Shown here in pieces: positions 25,901 to 32,530 of a stretch of DNA of 64,000 nucleotides; position 1 is the stretch's first letter; the number at the start of each line of letters is the position of its first letter. The DNA is taken from the NCBI RefSeq assembly GCF_002846415.1, contig NZ_PJMX01000001.1, forward strand, positions 3,162,001 to 3,226,000, given 5' to 3'. This DNA comes from Streptomyces sp. TLI_146 (GTDB lineage Bacteria; Actinomycetota; Actinomycetes; Streptomycetales; Streptomycetaceae). The notes beneath the pieces were generated by a model. That model saw only the letters and a program-made list of their open reading frames with translations. It was not told the origin of the DNA and searched no databases. The position numbers and the translations under genes are program-made.

Positions 25901-26043
25901 CGGGGGCGAGCTGGCGGACGGTGGGGACGGTGACGGTGCCGGGGACGGCCGCGGCGCAGGACGCGGGGCTGTTCATGAGCGCGGCGAACGGGGGCAGTGG
26001 GGCGCGGGGGACGGCGGAGTTCGGGGGGTGGGTGGTGGCGTAG
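22942..26043 (+). CDS. Secreted alpha-N-acetylglucosaminidase (GH89)
   Basis: A 1033-residue enzyme. A twin-arginine signal is visible in the first 45 residues (SRRTVLSTAGAIGAGAAIGAPPPALAAP). The GH89 features follow: an N-terminal domain, then WLPAPSHQPWWLLQNMSGYGGPLS, MRPVLPGYFGTVPDGFAERNPGARVVPQGGW and HFKMDLLHEGGTPGDV in the TIM barrel, and the family's all-helical C-terminal domain. The last ~200 residues (FTSNDAVFGELDGRLAVNGGGLDLWKG... to the end) form a beta-sandwich like a laminin-G or DUF1349 domain. NAGLU-type enzymes hydrolyse terminal alpha-GlcNAc of heparan or mucin glycans. ATG at 22942 follows GAGGAG. Confidence 0.9.
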   Translation: MTELSSPRTPSRRTVLSTAGAIGAGAAIGAPPPALAAPAPSAVAHPLDTGPAREALVRLLPDHADQIRLTPLPEGGPDRFRVTGTGGRVEIAATGPATALTGLHWYLKYTCKAHLTWAGSQLDLPRPLPAPARPVERTATVPHRFVFNDTHDGYTGPYAGWPRWERLIDVLALHGCNEVLVTPGQEAVYQRLLMDFGYSDEEARAWLPAPSHQPWWLLQNMSGYGGPLSPALIDRRAELGARITARLRELGMRPVLPGYFGTVPDGFAERNPGARVVPQGGWNGLRRPDWLDPRTEVFPQVAAAFYRHQEELFGEARHFKMDLLHEGGTPGDVPVAEAARAVEKALHTARPGATWVILGWQTNPRPDVLDAVDKSRILIVDGLSDLATVTDREKDWGGAPYAFGTIPNFGGRTTLGANTHRWTGKFAQWRDRPGSTLVGTAYMPESAERDPAAFELFSELAWRDGPVEREDWFRTYADVRYGREDGHAREAFAALAATAYRLTTADGRPVDSLFTRRPSITASVTTAFESARFDRAFAELLAVRPSLRGSDAYAYDLTDVARQALADRSRLLLPQLRTAYQGKDREAFGVLSALWLRLMRLADEMSGCHRAFLLGPWLEDAKRFATNAPEAVRLEWTARTLITTWADRSAANNLSNYADRDWQGLLTDLHLPQWRAYLDELADALADGRAPKAFDWYVGEEAWRRESGTYPVRATGDPYRTALRVHDALASAPYQGAVTVAADPVSFTPGSTGTVTAALRNLNGLRATGRVDFALTGLDAEPEGRTRLRRIPAAGEGSVRWRVTAPADPLTAPLRAMPYELTTRYGPDGEDRVAVVHRSAVYLAAPLSAGWRTFTSNDAVFGELDGRLAVNGGGLDLWKGIAQFGTAYREGVLREGTVVTLSVDSLENTSSWARGGIVVRNGLGVPGSAGFLNLAATPGQGVVLSYDADGDGLLDTYRRITGVAAPVLLRLGRGPAGSFTGACSTDAGASWRTVGTVTVPGTAAAQDAGLFMSAANGGSGARGTAEFGGWVVA

Positions 26044-26123
26044 GGGCGTGGTTAGGTTTCGGGCCGGTTGGGGGCACACATGGTCGCGTCCTCTGTTCCG
26101 CTGCCCCAGGAGTGCGTCCGCCC

Positions 26124-26924
26124 ATGACCGCGATTCCCGCCCACAGCGTCGCCAACCTCCGTGATCTCGGCGGTACGCCGCTCGCCGGGGGGCGTACGGT
26201 CCGGCCCGGCCTGGTCTTCCGGGCCGGGGCGCTCGACCGGTTCGACCCGGAGCGGGACCCTGCGGTGGCCGGACTCGGGATCCGTACGGTCGTCGACCTC
26301 CGGACGGCGGCCGAGCGGGCCGAGCGGCCCGACCGGCTGCCGTCCGGGGCGCGGCTGGTGGTCGCGGACGTCCTGGCGGACACGGTGAGCGAGTCCGGGG
26401 CGCCGGCGGCCGCGCGGCTGCGGCACGTCCTGGCCGACCCCGTCGCGGCCGAGCAGCATCTGGGCGGGGGCCGGGCGCAGAAGGTGTTCGAGGACCTGTA
26501 CCGGGACCTGGTGTCATCGCCGTCGGCCCGCGCCGCGTACCGCACGCTGCTGCTCGAACTGGCGGATGCGGAGGCGGGGCCGGTGCTCTTCCACTGCACG
26601 GCGGGGAAGGACCGTACGGGGTGGGGGGCGACGGTGCTGCTGTCCCTGCTGGGGGCGTCGTCGGAGGTGGTGTCGCGGGAGTACCTGGCGGTGAACGGGG
26701 CGGTACGGGAGGCGTTCGCGCCGTTGATCGAGGGGTTCACGGCGCAGGGGGGTGATCCGGAGGTGGCACTCGCGGTGATCGGGGTGGTGCCGGAGTATTT
26801 GGCGGCGGGGTTGGGGGAGGTGGCGTTCCGGTACGGGGGGATGGCTGGGTATGTGCGGGAGGGGTTGGGGGTGGGGGATGAGGTGGTGCGGGGGCTGCGC
26901 ACCCGCTTGGCGAGCTCCCCCTGA
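26124..26924 (+). CDS. Tyrosine/serine protein phosphatase (Y_phosphatase3)
   Basis: A 266-residue phosphatase. Cys158-x5-Arg164 (HCTAGKDRTGWG) is the catalytic P-loop of the dual-specificity/tyrosine phosphatase family, with the Lys-Asp pair typical of the lipid/tyrosine phosphatases (PtpB-like). The N-terminus NLRDLGG...RTVRPGLVFRAGAL is the signature of the bacterial Y_phosphatase3 family. ATG at 26124 follows AGGAG at 11 nt. It begins 80 bp after the GH89 stop in the same direction, though shared transcription is not evident. Likely substrates are phosphotyrosine proteins or phosphoinositides. Confidence 0.9.
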   Translation: MTAIPAHSVANLRDLGGTPLAGGRTVRPGLVFRAGALDRFDPERDPAVAGLGIRTVVDLRTAAERAERPDRLPSGARLVVADVLADTVSESGAPAAARLRHVLADPVAAEQHLGGGRAQKVFEDLYRDLVSSPSARAAYRTLLLELADAEAGPVLFHCTAGKDRTGWGATVLLSLLGASSEVVSREYLAVNGAVREAFAPLIEGFTAQGGDPEVALAVIGVVPEYLAAGLGEVAFRYGGMAGYVREGLGVGDEVVRGLRTRLASSP

Positions 26925-26950
26925 GGCGGTTTCCCCGGGGCTGCGCCCCC

Positions 26951-27139
26951 GGACCCCGTTAGCGGGGCCTGCGGCCCCTGCACCCCGCTGAGTTCGTCTG
27001 CGGACCGTGGCCGGTTGCTCGCGCAGTTCCCCGCGCCCCTTAAATGCCGCTCCGCGGCAATCCCCTGGGCGCCCCGAAGGGGCGCATCTCAGGGGCGCGG
27101 GGAACTGCGCGACCAGCCACAGACGGCCCGCAGACGAAC
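26951..27139. repeat. Full-length composite REP/MITE-like element, copy A
   Basis: The core 26992-27139 (148 bp) starts GTTCGTCTGCGG and ends CCGCAGACGAAC, so its termini are inverted repeats about 48 bp long that include the dispersed 20-mer (27021-27040 forward, 27091-27110 reverse). Between them are two inner palindromes (GCCGCTCCGCGGC; GCGCCCCGAAGGGGCGC). The same sequence, inverted, is present at 63092-63239 with equal length. The similarity continues about 40 bp to the left (26951-26990), matching 63241-63280. It lies in the 266-bp gap before the sigma-like fusion gene. Confidence 0.88.
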
Positions 27140-27190
27140 CCCGGGCACACCCCCCGGTGACCATCCCACCATTCGCTCGTTTTGCTGAAC

Positions 27191-29107
27191 GTGGCCCCGC
27201 CCCAGGACATCCTCAGCCGCCCCACCCCCATCGGCATCGAGCAGGCCGAAGCCGCTCTCGTCGAGCACTATCCGCGGCTGACCCGGCTCGCCTATCTCGT
27301 GCTGCCGCCCTCCCTCGGGCGCAACCGGCGCGTGCTGACCGCGCACGCGCTGGTGCAGCGGTCGCTGCCCCGTAAGCACGGGGGTGCGGAGGCCGCGATT
27401 CCGGCGCCGCGGCGCGAGGACCCGGGGTACGGGTTCGTGCGGCGGCAGGTCGTGCGGCAGGCGCTGGAGGCGGGGCTGCCGCTCAGGCGGCGGGCCTGGC
27501 CCAAGCGGGCGCAGTTGCCGCCGGTGCTGCCGCAGGTGTGGGGGCTCAGGCTGTTCCCCCGCTCCGGCGGAGCCGACGAACTCGCCCTGGACCAGCGGCT
27601 CTCCGCCCTCAGCGGACCCGCCCGGGCCGCCTTCGTGCTGCGGGGCCTCGACCGGCTGAGCGACGCGGAGGTCAGGAAGGAACTCGACGCCGTGGGCGTC
27701 GAGGATCCGCAGAAGGCCGTCGAGGAGGCCGGGGACCCCGGTGACGGCGCCGCGCTGCTCCAGGCCGCCGAGTTCGACCCCTGTTCCCTCCAGGCCCGGC
27801 CCACCGACCTCATGCGCCGCCGCCAGCACCTGCGCGCCGCCCTCGTCGCCGCCGCCGCGCTCGCCGTCTGCGGCACGCTCCTGGGGCTCCCGGGCGACGG
27901 CTGGGGGCCGGACGGGGCGGCCGCGCCGCCGTACGCGCGCAATCCCGCCGCCGAGGCCGCCCTCGACCCGGCGCGGGTCACCCGGGTGGACTCGGCCACT
28001 TGGCGCACCTCGGCCCGTACCGACTTCTCCGTCTGGCCCGCCCGGGGCTCCCTCACCGGCGACACCGCGCTGCTGCGGCGCGCGCTCGCCGTCTGGGCGC
28101 GGCCGGGCCGCTCCGTGCAGGTCTCGGCCACGCCGGGGACGCCGTCGGGCCCGCCGATGGGCGCGCCCCAACTGCTGTACGCGGGCAAGGTCGACCGCGC
28201 CTCGGTCGTGCTCTTCTTCGACGGGCTGCGGGTCACCCGGTACGCCGAGCCGGTGGACGGTACCTCCGGCGCCGCGCTCGACTTCGCGCGCGTGGACGGC
28301 GCGGACGCCGCCTCCGCCGGGGCGCTCGTGGTCGGCCGCACCGACGGCAACGTCCGCTATCTGACCGCCCCCTGGGTGCGCGACGCGGCCGTACGGGACC
28401 TGCTGGACCCGGCCGCCGCGCCCCGCCCGCTCCCCCGCGACCGGGACGGGGTGACCGCCCCGCTGGTCTCCCCCGCCCAGGCCCGCGACTGCACCTCCTG
28501 GGACGTGCTCCAGTTGCACGAGGACCGCGAGAACTCGGCGGGACGGCTGCTGACCGACCTCGGGGAGCTCGCACCCGCCCGGCTCACCTGGGGTCCGCCG
28601 GACGCGCCCCGGGACATCACCGGCGCCGCCGCCCGCGAGGCCTGGGCCCGTACCGCGTGCCTGCTGCCGACCGTGCGCTCGCAGGGCGTGCGGACCGTCA
28701 ACGCGTGGCAGTTCGCCAGGCAGCCCCTGCCCGAGGCCAACGGCACGGCCGCCTGGCTGTGCACCCGGGCCGACACCTGGTCCGGCACGGGCAACCGGGT
28801 GCTCGCCCAGTTCCAGGCCCCGGGCGCCGGGAAGGCCACGGCGGGCGCGGTGGCCGCGCGCGCCGAGAACAGCGCCGCCTGCGGCACCCACCAGCCGCGC
28901 GTGCTCGCCGGGGTGCTGTGGAAGTCCCGGGGCGGGCACTGGTACGTGCTGGCGGCCGGCAGCGAGGACCTGACCCGGGTCGCCGTCTCCGGCGGCGTCG
29001 ACGCCTCCGAGCGCGGCCATCTGCTCGCCGTGCGCACCCAGGAGGGCGCCCGCGCCCAGCTCGACGGCCGCCTCGCGGACGGGACCCGGGTCACCGCCCT
29101 GCGCTGA
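27191..29107 (+). CDS. Sigma-factor-like N-terminal domain fused to a membrane-anchored extracellular domain
   Basis: A 638-residue protein. Residues 20-100 (ALVEHYPRLTRLAYLVLPPSLGRNRRVLTAHALVQRSLP) resemble ECF sigma region 2, and residues 131-170 (LALDQRLSALSGPARAAFVLRGLDRLSDAEVRKELDAVGV) resemble sigma region 4 or its HTH scaffold. A membrane segment follows at about 215-235 (LRAALVAAAALAVCGTLLGL). Residues 236-638 are outside: CLLPTVRSQGVRTVNAWQFA, AWLCTRADTWSGTGNRVLAQFQ and GGHWYVLAAGSEDLTRVAVSGG, no known domain. TTG 27182 and GTG 27191 are possible starts; no ribosome-binding site is clear. Family unnamed to me; the sigma resemblance is an inference from sequence pattern. Confidence 0.7.
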   Translation: MAPPQDILSRPTPIGIEQAEAALVEHYPRLTRLAYLVLPPSLGRNRRVLTAHALVQRSLPRKHGGAEAAIPAPRREDPGYGFVRRQVVRQALEAGLPLRRRAWPKRAQLPPVLPQVWGLRLFPRSGGADELALDQRLSALSGPARAAFVLRGLDRLSDAEVRKELDAVGVEDPQKAVEEAGDPGDGAALLQAAEFDPCSLQARPTDLMRRRQHLRAALVAAAALAVCGTLLGLPGDGWGPDGAAAPPYARNPAAEAALDPARVTRVDSATWRTSARTDFSVWPARGSLTGDTALLRRALAVWARPGRSVQVSATPGTPSGPPMGAPQLLYAGKVDRASVVLFFDGLRVTRYAEPVDGTSGAALDFARVDGADAASAGALVVGRTDGNVRYLTAPWVRDAAVRDLLDPAAAPRPLPRDRDGVTAPLVSPAQARDCTSWDVLQLHEDRENSAGRLLTDLGELAPARLTWGPPDAPRDITGAAAREAWARTACLLPTVRSQGVRTVNAWQFARQPLPEANGTAAWLCTRADTWSGTGNRVLAQFQAPGAGKATAGAVAARAENSAACGTHQPRVLAGVLWKSRGGHWYVLAAGSEDLTRVAVSGGVDASERGHLLAVRTQEGARAQLDGRLADGTRVTALR

Positions 29108-29194
29108 ACCCGTGGGCCCCGGTGACCGGTTCCGTACGAACAACTCCTCGCACAACCCTGTTGCCAGACGCCTACCCGTCAGTACATTGACGCC

Positions 29195-30082
29195 ATGTCT
29201 AATACGCCGCAGCCCGCTCCGGTGGTCTCGGAGCACATAGAGCTCAAGGCCCGGAACGTCTCTTTCGGGTGGGAGCAGACGCCGCTCCACTGGATCCCGG
29301 GCGATCCGTTCACCGGCCACACCATCAATGTGCTGCACCTGCTGCTCCCGGCGGGCGAGCGCTGGTTCGTGCATGTGTACAAGCAGGTGCTGCCGTACAT
29401 CCGCGACGAGCGGCTGCGCGAGGACGTCATCGGGTTCATCGGGCAGGAGGCCACGCACTCGGCCGCGCACGACGACGTGCTCCCCCACCTCAAGGCGCTG
29501 GGCCTGGACCCCACCCCGTACACCGCGCAGGTCGACTGGCTCTTCGAGAAGCTGCTCGGCGACCGGACGCTGCCACCGGGGCGGGCGCGCCGGTGGTGGC
29601 TGATGGAGCGGGTCGCCACGATCGCGGCGATCGAGCACTACACGGCGTTCCTGGGCGACTGGATCCTCAACGCCGACGCCCTGGACGAGCGCGGCGCCGA
29701 CGCGGTGATGCTGGACCTGCTGCGCTGGCACGGCGCCGAGGAGGTCGAGCACCGGTCGGTCGCCTTCGACCTGTTCATGCACGTGGACGGCGGCTACCGG
29801 CGCCGGGCCAGGACCTGGGCCACCGCGTTCGCCGCGCTGCTCTTCCTCTGGCAGCGCGGCGCCCGGTTCTTCATGGAGAACGACCCCTCGCTGCTCGACG
29901 GCAAGGCGACCGTCGGCGCCTTCCTGCGCGCCGGACGGCAGGGCACCCTGCCCACCGCCGGAGCGATGGCGCGCTCGATCCCGCGCTATCTCAGCCGTAC
30001 GTACCACCCCTCGCAGGAGGGCTCGACCGCGCAGGCCGTGGCCTATCTGGCGAGCTCGCCCGGCGCCAATGGAGGCCGCTGA
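29195..30082 (+). CDS. Ferritin-like diiron protein, PF10118 (predicted metal-dependent hydrolase) family
   Basis: A 295-residue protein of the family annotated as predicted metal-dependent hydrolase. The ligand pattern is that of a carboxylate-bridged diiron protein: Glu55 (GERWF), Glu85-x-x-His88 (EATH), Glu147 (IEHY) and Glu183-x-x-His186 (EVEH), spaced on helices as in ribonucleotide reductase-like and AurF-type oxygenases. A hydrophobic stretch (TAFAALLFLWQRGA, about 210-223) may contact the membrane. TACATT six nucleotides before the ATG suggests leaderless expression. The next gene starts 2 bp downstream and encodes a flavin/[2Fe-2S] reductase, the expected electron donor. I infer an oxygenase rather than a hydrolase. 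Confidence 0.8.
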   Translation: MSNTPQPAPVVSEHIELKARNVSFGWEQTPLHWIPGDPFTGHTINVLHLLLPAGERWFVHVYKQVLPYIRDERLREDVIGFIGQEATHSAAHDDVLPHLKALGLDPTPYTAQVDWLFEKLLGDRTLPPGRARRWWLMERVATIAAIEHYTAFLGDWILNADALDERGADAVMLDLLRWHGAEEVEHRSVAFDLFMHVDGGYRRRARTWATAFAALLFLWQRGARFFMENDPSLLDGKATVGAFLRAGRQGTLPTAGAMARSIPRYLSRTYHPSQEGSTAQAVAYLASSPGANGGR

Positions 30083-30083
30083 C

Positions 30084-31151
30084 ATGCCGCGTACGAGGTC
30101 CGTGGTCCTGGCGGCGGGGGCCGCGCTGCTGGTGCGGCGGGCGGTGCGCCGCCGTATCGCCACCTCGCCGCTGTGGCCGCTGCCCGCCCTGGAGACGCCC
30201 ATCTCGGGGCAGGGCGGCCGGCGCGTTCCCTCGCTGCGGCTCACCGTCGCCGAACGGGCCGTGCCCGCCGAGGGCGTGGCGCTGCTGCGGCTCGAATCCC
30301 CGGCGGGCACCGCGCTGCCCGAGTGGCGGCCGGGCGCCCACCTGGACCTGGTGCTGCCGTCCGGGCTGGTCCGCCAGTACTCGCTCTGCGGCGACCCGGC
30401 CGACCGCGCCACGTACACGGTTGCCACCCGGCTGATCGAGGACGGGCGGGGCGGCTCGCGCGAGGTGCACGAGCAGCTGCGGGAGGGCGCCGAACTGGTC
30501 GTGCGCGGGCCGCGCAACCGCTTCCCGCTGGCCGAGGCCCCGTCGTACGCGTTCGTCGCCGGAGGCATCGGCATCACCCCCGTGCTGCCCATGCTGCGGG
30601 CGGTCGAGGCGGCGGGCGGCGAGTGGCGGCTGCTGTACGGCGGGCGTTCGCGCGCCACCATGCCGTTCCTGGACGAGATCGAGAAGCTCGGGGGCGAGCG
30701 CGTCACGGTGGTCGCCGAGGACGAGGCGGGGCTGCCGGACGCGGCCGCGTTCCTGGCGGACACGGGCGAGGGCGCGGCGGTGTACTGCTGCGGGCCCGAA
30801 CCGCTGATGGACGCGGTGGCGGCGGCCCTGCCCGAGGGGCGCACCCTCCACCTGGAGCGGTTCACGCCCGGCGCGAGCACCGCGCAGCTCGGCACCTTCG
30901 AGGTCGAACTGCGCCGCACCGGCCGCACGCTCACGGTCCCGGCGGGCCGCTCGGTGCTCGCCACGGTCCGCGACGAGCTGCCGAACATCTCGTACTCGTG
31001 CGAGCAGGGCTTCTGCGGAACCTGTCAACAGCGGGTCCTGGAAGGGGAGATCGACCACCAGGACGAGCTGCTTGACGACGCGGAGCGGCAGGACTCGATG
31101 CTGATCTGCGTATCGCGCTGCCTCGGACGGAAACTCGTGCTCGACCTGTAG
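30084..31151 (+). CDS. Ferredoxin reductase-type oxidoreductase with C-terminal [2Fe-2S] (PDR/VanB family)
   Basis: A 355-residue reductase. A hydrophobic N-terminus (VVLAAGAALLVRRAV, residues 7-21) may anchor it. The FAD domain carries RQYS at 97-100. The NAD(P)H domain has GGIGITPVLPM at 160-170 and YCCGPEPLMDAV at 234-245. The C-terminal plant-type ferredoxin domain binds [2Fe-2S] by Cys306, Cys311, Cys314 and Cys342. The order flavin-NAD-2Fe2S is that of phthalate dioxygenase reductase. It starts 2 bp after the diiron gene stop with GGAGG eight nucleotides upstream, so it is coupled to that gene and is the likely electron donor to the diiron protein. Confidence 0.92.
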   Translation: MPRTRSVVLAAGAALLVRRAVRRRIATSPLWPLPALETPISGQGGRRVPSLRLTVAERAVPAEGVALLRLESPAGTALPEWRPGAHLDLVLPSGLVRQYSLCGDPADRATYTVATRLIEDGRGGSREVHEQLREGAELVVRGPRNRFPLAEAPSYAFVAGGIGITPVLPMLRAVEAAGGEWRLLYGGRSRATMPFLDEIEKLGGERVTVVAEDEAGLPDAAAFLADTGEGAAVYCCGPEPLMDAVAAALPEGRTLHLERFTPGASTAQLGTFEVELRRTGRTLTVPAGRSVLATVRDELPNISYSCEQGFCGTCQQRVLEGEIDHQDELLDDAERQDSMLICVSRCLGRKLVLDL

Positions 31152-31164
31152 GTACTCTGTTCGC

Positions 31165-31863
31165 ATGACGACCGGGGTGCGGCGCCGGATGGGCGTCGAG
31201 GAGCGCAGGCGGCAGCTGATCGGGGTCGCGCTGGAGCTGTTCAGCCACCGCTCCCCCGACGACGTGTCCATCGACGAGATAGCCGCGGCGGCCGGGATAT
31301 CGCGGCCGCTCGTCTACCACTACTTCCCCGGCAAGCAGAGCCTGTACGAGGCGGCGCTGCGGCTCGCAGCCGACGAGCTGGCGGGCCGGTTCGTGGAGCC
31401 GCACGAGGGGCCGCTGGGGGCCCGGCTGCTGCGGGTGATGGGCCGCTTCTTCGACTTCGTCGAGGGCCATGGGCCGGGCTTCGCCGCGCTAATGCGGGGC
31501 GGGCCCGCGGCCTCGGCGGTCGGCTCGACCACCGCCAACGCGATGATCGACGAGGTGCGGCACGCGGCGTACCTCCAGATCCTCGCCCACCTCGGCGTCC
31601 AGGACCCGCCCGCGCGGCTGGAGTTGGTGGTGCGCTCCTGGGTCTCGCTCGCCGAGTCGACGGCGCTGATCTGGCTGGACGGCCGCCGGATCCCGCGCGC
31701 CGAGCTGGAGTTGCAGCTGGTCCACGACTTCGCGGCGCTGGCGGCGGTGAGCGCGGCGTACGACGACGAGATGGCGGCGGTGGTGCTGCGGATCATCGCG
31801 AACGAGCCGGAGGACGGGCCGTTCGGCGAGCTGCTCGCCCGGCTGACGACGCTGGGCGCGTAG
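31165..31863 (+). CDS. TetR-family transcriptional regulator
   Basis: A 232-residue regulator. The HTH is RRRQLIGVALELFSHRSPDDVSIDEIAAAAGISRPLVYHYFPGKQSLYEAAL, at residues 13-65, and the rest is the helical ligand-binding domain. It starts 13 bp after the reductase stop. TACTCT six nucleotides before the ATG indicates a separate leaderless promoter embedded in the reductase 3' end. Being next to the diiron and reductase genes, it probably controls them (inference). No palindromic operator was found in the 87-bp gap before 29195. Confidence 0.9.
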   Translation: MTTGVRRRMGVEERRRQLIGVALELFSHRSPDDVSIDEIAAAAGISRPLVYHYFPGKQSLYEAALRLAADELAGRFVEPHEGPLGARLLRVMGRFFDFVEGHGPGFAALMRGGPAASAVGSTTANAMIDEVRHAAYLQILAHLGVQDPPARLELVVRSWVSLAESTALIWLDGRRIPRAELELQLVHDFAALAAVSAAYDDEMAAVVLRIIANEPEDGPFGELLARLTTLGA

Positions 31864-31878
31864 GTGCGCGGGCGCCCC

Positions 31879-31980
31879 GTTTGTCTGCGGACCGTGCTGG
31901 GTTGCTCGCGCAGTTCCCCGCGCCCCTGACTACCTAGGGGCGCGGGGAAACGCGCGACCAGCCACAGACGACCCGCAGCC
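31879..31980. repeat. Shortened composite REP/MITE-like element
   Basis: GTTTGTCTGCGG...GCGCAGTTCCCCGCGCCCCT (31908-31927) faces AGGGGCGCGGGGAAACGCGC (31936-31955) with only 8 bp between; the right arm ends CACAGACGACCCGCAG. The arms form a near-perfect hairpin. Compared with copies A and B the inner palindromes have been lost, and the right copy has GAAAC for GAACT. Located in the 152-bp gap between the TetR and GNAT genes. Confidence 0.88.
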
Positions 31981-32015
31981 GATCGAGCGCCTCACCCACC
32001 CGTACCGTGATCACC

Positions 32016-32528
32016 ATGACGACACCCCTCACGTTCCGCCGGGCCTCGCAAGAGGACGTCCCCGCCCTCGTCGCCCTCTACGACCGCGCCGCCCGCTGGA
32101 TGCAATCCACCGGCATCGACCAGTGGCAGCCCGGCGAGAAGGACGCGGACCACTTCCGGCGGCGGATCGCGGAGGGCGAGGTCTGGCTCGCGCTGACGGA
32201 CGGCGGGGTGGCCGGGGCGTACGAGCTGTGGTGGCGGGACGAGCCCGCCTGGGGCGTGCGGCCGCCGGAGGCGGGCTATGTGCACCGGCTGATGACCGAC
32301 CGTACGCTCGCGCCCGCCGGAACCGGCCGCGCCCTGCTCGCCCACGCCGAGCAGCGCATCGCGGCGGCCGGGCGCCCCCTGTCCCGCCTCGACTTCAAGG
32401 CCTCCAGCCCGGGGCTTCGCACCTACTACGAGCGGGCCGGGTACGCGGTGGCCGGAGAGCAGCCGTTCAAGGAGGGCGGAGGCGGCAGCAACTACGCGGT
32501 CGTCCTGATGGAGAAGCGGCTCGGCTGA
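32016..32528 (+). CDS. GNAT family N-acetyltransferase
   Basis: A 170-residue acetyltransferase beginning TTPLTFRRASQEDVPALVALYDRA. Motif A appears as YVHRLMTDRTLAPAGTGRALLAHAEQRIAAAG and the C-terminal SSPGLRTYYERAGYAVAGEQPFKE is motif B. The region WWRDEPAWGV is aromatic-rich. TACCGT eight nucleotides before ATG 32016 supports leaderless transcription; the in-frame GTG at 32007 is the alternative. Substrate unknown. Its stop and that of the convergent PP2C gene are 2 bp apart. Confidence 0.87.
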   Translation: MTTPLTFRRASQEDVPALVALYDRAARWMQSTGIDQWQPGEKDADHFRRRIAEGEVWLALTDGGVAGAYELWWRDEPAWGVRPPEAGYVHRLMTDRTLAPAGTGRALLAHAEQRIAAAGRPLSRLDFKASSPGLRTYYERAGYAVAGEQPFKEGGGGSNYAVVLMEKRLG

Positions 32529-32530
32529 CG

